Assembly: GCA_964355115.1 (NCBI GenBank)
Contig: CAYHCQ010000042.1
Coordinates: 1-24,146, forward strand
DNA: 24,146 nucleotides
Direction of reading: 5' to 3'
From: JANXZO01 sp964355115
GTDB lineage: Bacteria > Bacteroidota > Bacteroidia > Bacteroidales > FEN-979
Shown: in pieces, positions 8,721 to 14,656 of the stretch
How positions within the stretch are numbered: position 1 is the first letter of the stretch
How the letters are laid out: every line of letters starts with the position of its first letter
Made by a program: the position numbers and the translations under genes
Notes under the pieces: model-generated
Databases searched by the model: none
What the model saw: only the letters and a program-made list of their open reading frames with translations
Told to the model about the DNA's origin: nothing

Positions 8721-8748
8721 GTGAGAATTAGGATAAAATGTATTTTTG
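8719..8748 (+). promoter_or_regulatory. Promoter of the 8819 operon (TTG-N19-TATTTTTG)
   Basis: TTG at 8719-8721, a 19-base spacer and the -7 element TATTTTTG at 8741-8748 match the Bacteroidetes housekeeping promoter arrangement. The leader to the ATG at 8819 is roughly 65 bases. The palindrome at 8701 overlaps the upstream element. Confidence 0.7.
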
Positions 8749-8818
8749 CAAGACTGTTGAAATGCAAAATTTCATTAACTTCGTCAATTAAATGATTATT
8801 TATTAATATTTCCTGACC

Positions 8819-9448
8819 ATGCGTAAAACCTTATTCTTTCTGAGTCTGCTGGCGACGCTGCCCTTTTTCGTTTTTGCCCAGACTGTCGAAATAGCTCCGT
8901 TCGGAGGTTATGTTTTTGGCGGCACCCTGCACGGTGACTATGGCGATGTTTATATAAATGACAATGCCCAGTATGGTGGCATGATAAGTATAGGGGTAAG
9001 CCGGGTGGTTGATCTTGACCTGATCTACAACCGGTCGGATACCAAGGCAGATGTAACCTACTTCAACTATGGCGGTTATGTGAAACCATCCCTTGAAATA
9101 CCTCTCAGCATCAATTATATACAAATCGGATTCACGAAAAATTTCAGAGTTAACCCCACTGTGTCGCCGTTTCTCGGCTTCAACCTTGGGGCCTGTGGGT
9201 TTGTGCCAAAAGAGGATTATTCCGATGCCTGGTTCTTCTCGCTGGGATTCAATGCAGGGGCGAAAATATATTTCGGGAAAAGGGTCGGACTGCGTTTACA
9301 GGCGCAGGGATATATGCCTGTGCAGAGCGCTGGTTTTGCGATGTTTGTCGGAACCGGTGGTTCCAGTGCAGGCGTTTCCGTTTATTCCACATTATTTCAG
9401 TTCGGCTTTACCGGCGGTCTGATTTTCAGGCTTGGAAAGGTTCAATAA
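8819..9448 (+). CDS. Outer-membrane beta-barrel, OmpA/porin-like
   Basis: A 209-residue protein with signal peptide MRKTLFFLSLLATLPFFVFAQ. The mature chain opens with VEIAPFGGYVFGG, a characteristic first strand of small Bacteroidetes outer-membrane barrels, and continues with alternating strands (ISIGVSRVVDLDLIY, NYIQIGFTKNF, PFLGFNLGA, KIYFGKRVGLRLQAQG, FQFGFTGGLIFRLG). No catalytic motif is visible. It is the first gene after the operator-promoter at 8701-8748 and is followed at short distance by a lipoprotein and another barrel, so it probably heads an envelope operon sharing control with the glycyl radical cluster at 14041. Confidence 0.75.
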   Translation: MRKTLFFLSLLATLPFFVFAQTVEIAPFGGYVFGGTLHGDYGDVYINDNAQYGGMISIGVSRVVDLDLIYNRSDTKADVTYFNYGGYVKPSLEIPLSINYIQIGFTKNFRVNPTVSPFLGFNLGACGFVPKEDYSDAWFFSLGFNAGAKIYFGKRVGLRLQAQGYMPVQSAGFAMFVGTGGSSAGVSVYSTLFQFGFTGGLIFRLGKVQ

Positions 9449-9512
9449 AACGCTGTTCAATCTGACAGATAAAACTAACCAATCAAACATTTTAATAACA
9501 AAAACAAAGCGT

Positions 9513-10118
9513 ATGAAAACAAAATTTGGTTTATTATTCATGGGACTGGGCCTTGTGTTCACCCTCTCCTGTTCAAAGTACCCACCCGACTCCGACAGGT
9601 TACTGGAGGATCTGGCCGTGATGACACAATATGATACCAAGGTTGATTTTAACAGTTTCAAGACCTACTCGATCGCAACAAGTATCATGAAAATAACGGA
9701 TAAAGACACCACCGTTATGACGGGTTCAACTGCAGATGCAGTTCTTGCCCAGATCGACTTGAACATGAAGGCCAGGGGTTTTGTCAAATCAGCGGCCGCT
9801 GTGTTGCCCGACCTCGCCATCCAGGTTCTTTACTTCCAGAATACCCAGGTATACACATATTATTATGATTACTGGGGCTATGGCTGGTACTATCCTTATT
9901 ATCCCTATTATCCTGTCTATTATGCTTCCTATACAACAGGATTGTGCAATATTGAATTGCTCGACATTAAAAACGTTGATCCTGACCAGCGTACTCCCAT
10001 CCGCTGGAATGCTTTTATCCGCGGCCTTCTCACAGGCACCCATACCAATGCTGAAATTACCGCAAGGGTCGACCAGGCATTTATTCAGACTCCGCAGTTA
10101 AAAACTACCGCAAAGTAA
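9513..10118 (+). CDS. DUF4136-like lipoprotein with a Tyr-rich segment
   Basis: A 201-residue lipoprotein: signal MKTKFGLLFMGLG and lipobox TLSC (Cys20). The frame is open back to an ATG at 9432 inside the previous gene, but that start would put 27 charged residues ahead of the signal peptide, so 9513 is chosen. The pattern VDFNSFKTYSI near the start, ARGF in the middle, and a C-terminal helix resemble the DUF4136 family of lipoproteins with unknown function. A striking segment at residues about 113-140 is almost entirely Tyr, Trp, Pro and Gly (for example YYPYYPYYP). A Gly/Tyr-rich block also occurs in the lipoprotein at 12482. No promoter element is visible in the 64-base gap, so it probably shares the transcript of 8819. 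Confidence 0.75.
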   Translation: MKTKFGLLFMGLGLVFTLSCSKYPPDSDRLLEDLAVMTQYDTKVDFNSFKTYSIATSIMKITDKDTTVMTGSTADAVLAQIDLNMKARGFVKSAAAVLPDLAIQVLYFQNTQVYTYYYDYWGYGWYYPYYPYYPVYYASYTTGLCNIELLDIKNVDPDQRTPIRWNAFIRGLLTGTHTNAEITARVDQAFIQTPQLKTTAK

Positions 10119-10155
10119 TCATCCCGAAAAATTTATCACATAAATAGGCTACAAT

Positions 10156-10806
10156 ATGAAAAAGATACTGTTAATTTTCACGGTTTTTATTTTAATGAGT
10201 GGTTTGGTGCAAAGCCAGGATAAACCTGCTTCATTAGGATTTAAGCCCAGTTCATACTACACGTTCTCATGGAATACAACATTTACCATGGGAGATTTCA
10301 ATAAATGGGTAAGCGGAACAAGTCCTGCCGGGTTCGACCTTGGTGGCCGTTATTTCGTTAAGAATGGCCTGGCGGTGGGCTGGAACCTTAGCTGGCAACG
10401 TGTAAGTCAGATTTACAACGACCAAACCTACACGATCCCTGACAAGGGCATCGCCATCAATGCCGAAAACTACCGGTTTACCTGGATGGTTCCTTTCCAG
10501 GTTGCTATTGCTTACCATTTTATTGCTGAAAAAATGATATCCCCTTATATCGGACTGGGTATTGGCGGTGATTATATGGAGCATCACCTGATGATCCAGG
10601 AGTATGATATCTATAAAACCCGCTGGGATTTTTCACTGACTCCCGAAGTCGGCGCCCTTGTGAAATTCGGCAATTTCAGCCAATGGGGAGCGCTTGTTGC
10701 ATTTAACTACAAATGGACAACCAACAAGATCGAACTCTACCAGGAGAGCTCAAATAATTTGTCAATGCTTAACCTGAAAGTCGGGATTGCCATGATCATC
10801 AGATAG
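10156..10806 (+). CDS. Outer-membrane beta-barrel protein
   Basis: A 216-residue protein with signal peptide MKKILLIFTVFILMSGLVQSQ. The mature chain is strand-rich with aromatic residues at strand ends (YYTFSWNTTFTMGDF, LAVGWNLSWQRV, YRFTWMVPFQVAIAYHF, ISPYIGLGIGGDY, WGALVAFNYKW), consistent with a small barrel. It lies 37 bases after the DUF4136-like lipoprotein gene with no promoter between, and a strong terminator follows at 10861, so it is the last gene of the operon starting at 8819. Role unknown. Confidence 0.72.
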   Translation: MKKILLIFTVFILMSGLVQSQDKPASLGFKPSSYYTFSWNTTFTMGDFNKWVSGTSPAGFDLGGRYFVKNGLAVGWNLSWQRVSQIYNDQTYTIPDKGIAINAENYRFTWMVPFQVAIAYHFIAEKMISPYIGLGIGGDYMEHHLMIQEYDIYKTRWDFSLTPEVGALVKFGNFSQWGALVAFNYKWTTNKIELYQESSNNLSMLNLKVGIAMIIR

Positions 10807-10860
10807 TTTGTCCTAAACTCCCTGCTCCTTGCTGAGAGGGTCCGGGGGTGAGGTCATTTC

Positions 10861-10909
10861 CTGCCGGAACCAACACTGCGCAACATGCAATTGGTTCCGG
10901 CAGTTTTTT
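10861..10909 (+). terminator. Intrinsic terminator after the 8819-10806 operon
   Basis: A perfect 13-base stem (left arm 10861-10873, right arm 10891-10903) with a 17-base loop is followed by six T residues. It separates the operon from the gene at 10922, which begins 13 bases later. Confidence 0.88.
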
Positions 10910-10921
10910 ACAGGGAACACT

Positions 10922-12399
10922 ATGAAACGAACAACTCATAACTCACGACTCATAACTCTTAACTCACCTCTTTTTCTTCTTTTACTTTTATTCCTTCTTC
11001 CCTCCACCCTCTCTGCCCAGGACAGCACAAAAACATTCAAGCAGGATGACGTTTTCTCCATCTTTATGAAGAAAGAGAAACGCGCCAGGCGCGACAGCCT
11101 GCCCACGCCCCCTGTCATTATTAACAAGCCTTACTTTGCCACCACCCCGTTTGTCGGATATAACCCTGCCTATGGGTTCCTTATCGGTATCGGAACCACC
11201 ATGGCGATACACCTGGGAGAACCTGAAAACACACCTGTATCATCGGTGTGTGCGGCCATTAATCTCACCACGGCAAAGCAGACCATCATAACAGTCAGAA
11301 GCAATATCATTACTGCAGGTTCCCGGTATATTCTGCGTGGTGACTGGCGCTACTTGGTTTTTTCGCAGCCTACATACGGGTTGGGTACGGGGATCAAAAT
11401 GCATACGAACAGGGGGATCGTTTTTAACGACGGAGGGTCGACTGCATCACTTCCCCCCGACGCCCAGCCACTCAACTATAATTACATAAGGTTTTATGAG
11501 ACTTTTTATCTCAGGTTCGCAAAGAACTGGTACTTCGGAATAGGGTATTGCCTGGATGATTTTTCAGGTATTGTAGATCATAACCACCAGGACAGCGTTC
11601 CTCCTCAGGAAACAAGCCATTATAAATATAGTTCTGAACACGGGTTTAACCCCGAAAAATATACGATGTCGGGTCTGAGCCTCGAGGTGTTGCNNNNNNN
11701 NNNNNNNNNNNNNNNNNNNNNNNNNNNNNNNNNNNNNNNNNNNNNNNNNNNNNNNNNNNNNNNNNNNNNNNNNNNNNNNNNNNNNNNNNNNNNCACGGGT
11801 TTAACCCCGAAAAATATACGATGTCGGGTCTGAGCCTCGAGGTGTTGCTCGACAGCCGCGATAATACCATCCGCCCGACGAAAGGGTATATGGCGAATAT
11901 GGCATTCAGGCCGAATTTTACCTTCCTCGGCAGTTCAAAGAGCAGCCTGATGCTGAATACCGAATTCCGGACCTATATCAGTTTCTCAAAGCGCCGTCCC
12001 GATCACCTGATCGGTTTCTGGTATCTGGGGCAGTTCAATCAGAAGGGGAATGTTCCCTATCTTGGATTGCCTGCCCTCTGCTGGGATATGTACAACCGTG
12101 CGGGACGGGGATATATCCAGGGGAGCATCCGTGGTGTGAATTTTGTTTACGGTGAGACGGAATGGCGCTTCCCCATCAGTCCCTATTCGGGGATATTGAG
12201 CGGGGTTGCATTTGTAAATGTAACCTCAGCCAGTTCCGATGACGGTGAACGTAAGCTCTTTGAGTACTTTGACCCTGCTGCAGGGGTTGGACTAAGGATC
12301 ATGTTCAGCCGGCATACGCTGTCGAACCTCTGCATCGATTTTGGCTTCGGCGCCGATGGTACTAAGGGAATATTTTTCAATCTTAATGAGACCTTCTGA
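10922..12399 (+). CDS. BamA/Omp85-like outer-membrane protein, interrupted only by an assembly gap
   Basis: Exported protein (MKRTT start, long Leu-rich signal core, cleavage near LSAQ) with an Omp85/surface-antigen type beta-barrel. Cues are TPFVGYNPAYGFLIGIG near the start, then many strands, the motif LLDSRDNTIRPTKGY typical of Omp85 strands, and GETEWRFPI and a final NETF. No POTRA domains are evident. The gene contains 100 Ns at 11694-11793. The 55 bases before the gap (11639-11693) and after it (11794-11848) are identical, so the flanks overlap. Removing 155 bases restores one frame of about 440 residues, whereas read literally the frame breaks. An ATG-less upstream extension of the frame passes through the terminator and is rejected. 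The N-terminus carries a heptamer repeat. Confidence 0.78.
10933..10967. repeat. Heptamer tandem repeat inside the start of the Omp85-like gene
   Basis: Five contiguous heptamers (AACTCAT, AACTCAC, GACTCAT, AACTCTT, AACTCAC) start 11 bases after the first base of the ATG. They are the reverse-complement family of the repeat at 5104-5137. They encode residues just before the signal-peptide core. Since 7 is not a multiple of 3, gaining or losing one unit would shift the reading frame. Confidence 0.85.
11639..11848. repeat. 55-base direct repeat flanking the N gap (assembly overlap)
   Basis: Bases 11639-11693 and 11794-11848 are identical and abut both ends of the 100-base N run. This is best explained as the same genomic sequence present at both contig ends rather than a biological duplication. 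Confidence 0.9.
11694..11793. other. Assembly gap, exactly 100 N
   Basis: A run of exactly 100 unknown bases, a conventional placeholder length. It lies in the Omp85-like gene and is probably of zero true length, given the identical flanks. Confidence 0.95.
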
Positions 12400-12481
12400 T
12401 TGGTTTCCTGCCGCAATGAAAAAAGCATTAATTTTATCACAATAAGAATCGTTAATATTTTCACATAAAACAATCAGAAAA

Positions 12482-13129
12482 ATGAACAGACTTTTATTTG
12501 CAATTACGATTCTGGCAGGCACTTTCCTGCTTCAATCCTGTCAGGCACCCTCAACGCTCACTTCCTGGAAAAACCCCGACATCAAAGGGCAGGTTTCAAA
12601 AGTTGTGGTCATGCCGCTATTTGAAAAACTTGAATATCTGAAGCCATTTGAGCAAACCATGGTAACATCGTTTAACAATAAGGGGCTTAAGGCAGCCGGA
12701 TCCCTTGAGTTTCTTAACCCAACCACCAAATACCCGATCGATGTGATCAAGCACAGGTGTGATAGCCTGGGTGCAGATGCCATCCTGATTTTCATTTACC
12801 AGGGTGCCGATAAATCCGAAAGCTATGTGCCGCCAACAACCTATTACTCAGGAGGATATGGCGGATATGGTGGTTATTGGGGCGGCGGTTACTGGGGCGG
12901 ATATGGCACGACAGTCACCACAACGGGGGGTTACTGGACAACAGATGTTGTGCTGAACCTTACGGCAAAATTGTATGTGAAAGGGTCAAAGGATCCGGTA
13001 TGGACAGGAGAGATAAAGATTCCCAATCCTGAATATATTGATCAGGTAGCCAGCAACATTGCCCAGAATATTTATGTTGACTGGAAGAAGGAAAACCTGA
13101 TCAAATTCGACCAGCCGGCGAAAAAGTAA
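12482..13129 (+). CDS. Lipoprotein with Gly/Tyr/Trp-rich region
   Basis: A 215-residue lipoprotein: signal MNRLLFAITILAGTF and lipobox LQSC (Cys20). The mature start, STLTSWKNPDIKG followed by VVVMPLF, resembles lipoproteins with a nucleotide-independent Rossmann-like or DUF4136-type fold; a later strand-helix region (LNLTAKLYVKGSKDPVWTGEI) and a C-terminal helix fit this. Residues about 115-152 form a loop of repeated GGY and GGYW units. It follows the Omp85-like gene by 82 bases with no clear -7 element and meets the convergent regulator gene only 13 bases after its stop. Function unknown; envelope anchoring is secure. Confidence 0.75.
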   Translation: MNRLLFAITILAGTFLLQSCQAPSTLTSWKNPDIKGQVSKVVVMPLFEKLEYLKPFEQTMVTSFNNKGLKAAGSLEFLNPTTKYPIDVIKHRCDSLGADAILIFIYQGADKSESYVPPTTYYSGGYGGYGGYWGGGYWGGYGTTVTTTGGYWTTDVVLNLTAKLYVKGSKDPVWTGEIKIPNPEYIDQVASNIAQNIYVDWKKENLIKFDQPAKK

Positions 13130-13142
13130 TCCGGCCAGAAAA

Positions 13143-13901
13143 TCAGATCAACCCCTGCTCTTTCAGATCATAGATCAGGTCGGAAATGAGCGTTTTGTCA
13201 GACTTTTGCAGAATATTCCTGCGATGGGTGCTGACCGTATGAGCACTCAGAAAAAGTTTGTCGGCAATTTGCTTGCTGCTCAGACCTGATGCGATATGCC
13301 TGAGGATTTCCAGTTCGCGGCTGGAGTACAGGGGCCCGATCTTAAGAAGCGCCTCGTCAGGATATTTAAAAAGGGATAGCTCCTTTCCTTTATAATAGTG
13401 GTATTCCTGCTTTCTCGTTTTGAACCAGTCAACATTGCTGATGACCTGCAGCAGATAAACTGCCGGACGGGGAATGGGAGAATAGAAAAAATAGGCCTGG
13501 CAAAGACAATTGTAATAGAAGCCGGCCGGATTGCGTACCCTGAGGGTGAATGAAACCAGGGCGCTGCCCTTGTTTGTTTCAAGCACCTCCTTTTCCACAA
13601 TAAATGTTTGTGCCCTTAACAAGCCAAACCTGCTCAGATCATCGGGATGTGTGACCTCTACAAAATGTCCGGGATTGAGTTCGCCTGGCTCAACTCCTAT
13701 CATTTGCCGGATTCGTTCACTGGCATACAGGAACTTAATCTGACCCAGGTCAGAAACAGTTAAGAACTGATCATTCTCCTCCATCAGTTTTCCGAGTTTC
13801 AGCATAATGGGATCCTTGGAACGAATTCCCTGGAATCCTGATGGCAGGTACGATTCAATAAAATCAAAAAAAATGTTGTAATTGTATGGCTTATTGCCCA
13901 T
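13143..13901 (-). CDS. PAS-LuxR transcriptional regulator
   Basis: A 252-residue soluble protein with no signal peptide. Residues about 40-165 look like a PAS sensory domain: FLTVSDLGQIKFLYAS, then VEVTHPDDLSRF, then FTLRVRNPAGFYYNC. Residues about 190-245 are a LuxR/GerE helix-turn-helix (SSRELEILRHIASG, SSKQIADKLFLS, AHTVSTHRRNIL). No receiver domain and no conserved phosphoacceptor are present, so the signal is probably a small ligand, metal or redox state sensed by the PAS domain. It is divergent from the cluster beginning at 14041. A perfect palindrome sits 5 bases upstream of its own -7 element, which predicts autoregulation. The same palindrome precedes the 8819 operon. Confidence 0.9.
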   Translation of the reverse strand: MGNKPYNYNIFFDFIESYLPSGFQGIRSKDPIMLKLGKLMEENDQFLTVSDLGQIKFLYASERIRQMIGVEPGELNPGHFVEVTHPDDLSRFGLLRAQTFIVEKEVLETNKGSALVSFTLRVRNPAGFYYNCLCQAYFFYSPIPRPAVYLLQVISNVDWFKTRKQEYHYYKGKELSLFKYPDEALLKIGPLYSSRELEILRHIASGLSSKQIADKLFLSAHTVSTHRRNILQKSDKTLISDLIYDLKEQGLI

Positions 13902-13925
13902 CTGCAGGATACTTTAAAGCGTATG

Positions 13926-13933
13926 CAAAGATA
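13926..13933 (-). promoter_or_regulatory. -7 promoter element (TATCTTTG, minus strand) of the regulator gene
   Basis: Exact TANNTTTG match on the minus strand, 24 bases before the regulator start. The palindrome at 13939-13958 occupies the region immediately upstream, so protein bound there could block this promoter. Confidence 0.6.
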
Positions 13934-13938
13934 TTCAA

Positions 13939-13958
13939 AATACCTCATCATAGGTATT
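13939..13958. promoter_or_regulatory. Palindromic operator AATACCT-N6-AGGTATT (copy 2)
   Basis: Perfect 7-base arms and a 6-base spacer, identical in both arms to copy 1 at 8701-8720 but with a different spacer sequence. It lies between the regulator gene and the glycyl radical cluster. Relative to the plus-strand promoter its centre falls near -42, a usual activator position; relative to the minus-strand promoter it covers the upstream recognition region. Confidence 0.78.
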
Positions 13959-13986
13959 GCAAAAGGGCATGGGTTTCATAATTTTG
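13957..13986 (+). promoter_or_regulatory. Promoter of the glycyl radical cluster (TTG-N19-TAATTTTG)
   Basis: TTG at 13957-13959, a 19-base spacer and TAATTTTG at 13979-13986 match the Bacteroidetes promoter arrangement, and the geometry relative to the palindrome equals that at 8719-8748. The leader to the ATG at 14041 is about 50 bases. Confidence 0.68.
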
Positions 13987-14040
13987 AAGATGTGAGCCTG
14001 AACGTAATTCTCGGAGTATCCTGGTAAATAAAACAGCATT

Positions 14041-14583
14041 ATGGCCGTACTGACAGCAAAATTATTTCGAGACTACTTTGGCGGAAGCTGGTCGGGCAAG
14101 GTCAGTAAAAACGGCGAATTCCAACGGGAAGTGATATTCAACTGGCCTGCACCATTTGAGATGTTCTCAGCGCTGGGAATTGAGCAAGGGCTGGTGGCAC
14201 CAGCATATGGAGGTGTTCTTGACGATACGCGACAGGTCATTGTGGCGGGATGGCGCAGCGATATCCGCAGATGGTGCTATACATGGCACAACGAATTTGG
14301 TGGATACGGAGAATTGCAATGGACTTCGATGGATACAGTAAATGATGTAACTGTTCTTTATGGATTTGCGCATGAGTGCAAGCAGGAGGGAGATGATCCA
14401 ACCGATCATATTGTTCATTGCGAAATGTATGATCAGAGCAATTTCAAGTATACCATCCAGAGCTTCAGAAAAGGTCTTGTCGAAATTGTTGCCAAACGGA
14501 TCAGGACCGGTGAGGAGTTGAATGCAATTCTAGAAAAACAGGCCGTTACAGCTGTAGGTTTCGCGGATATAAGTAATATTTAA
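14041..14583 (+). CDS. Unknown soluble protein, first gene of the glycyl radical cluster
   Basis: A 180-residue protein without signal peptide or membrane segment. I do not recognise the family. The sequence is strand-rich and Trp-rich: GGSWSGKVSKNG, then REVIFNWPAPFEMF, then VIVAGWRSDIRRWCYTWHNEFGGYGELQW, then VTVLYGFAHEC, ending in a helical tail. The overall pattern would suit a small calycin-like or DUF1579-like barrel that binds a ligand, but this is only an impression. It is 73 bases upstream of the glycyl radical enzyme, follows the palindrome-promoter, and is on the same strand, so it is probably the first gene of the regulated transcript. It could bind or deliver the substrate. Confidence 0.7.
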   Translation: MAVLTAKLFRDYFGGSWSGKVSKNGEFQREVIFNWPAPFEMFSALGIEQGLVAPAYGGVLDDTRQVIVAGWRSDIRRWCYTWHNEFGGYGELQWTSMDTVNDVTVLYGFAHECKQEGDDPTDHIVHCEMYDQSNFKYTIQSFRKGLVEIVAKRIRTGEELNAILEKQAVTAVGFADISNI

Positions 14584-14656
14584 TCGTATGTAACTATCAG
14601 ACAAACATGAAAATACGCTTTGAAATTTAATAAATCCAAATTATAAAATATACAAA

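Noticed and set aside
9432..9512. Longer start for the DUF4136-like lipoprotein, overlapping the previous gene
   Set aside because: It adds 27 polar residues before a textbook SPII signal peptide.
10829..10921. N-terminal extension of the Omp85-like gene
   Set aside because: It would place the start upstream of and through a strong terminator, and ahead of a good signal peptide beginning at 10922.
11639..11848. Direct repeat read as a real duplication or insertion target site
   Set aside because: Both copies abut a placeholder-length N run and collapsing them restores one frame, so it is a contig overlap.
14584..14656. Second promoter directly in front of the glycyl radical enzyme (TACGCTTTG)
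   Set aside because: It has one base too many between TA and TTTG, so it does not match the -7 element.
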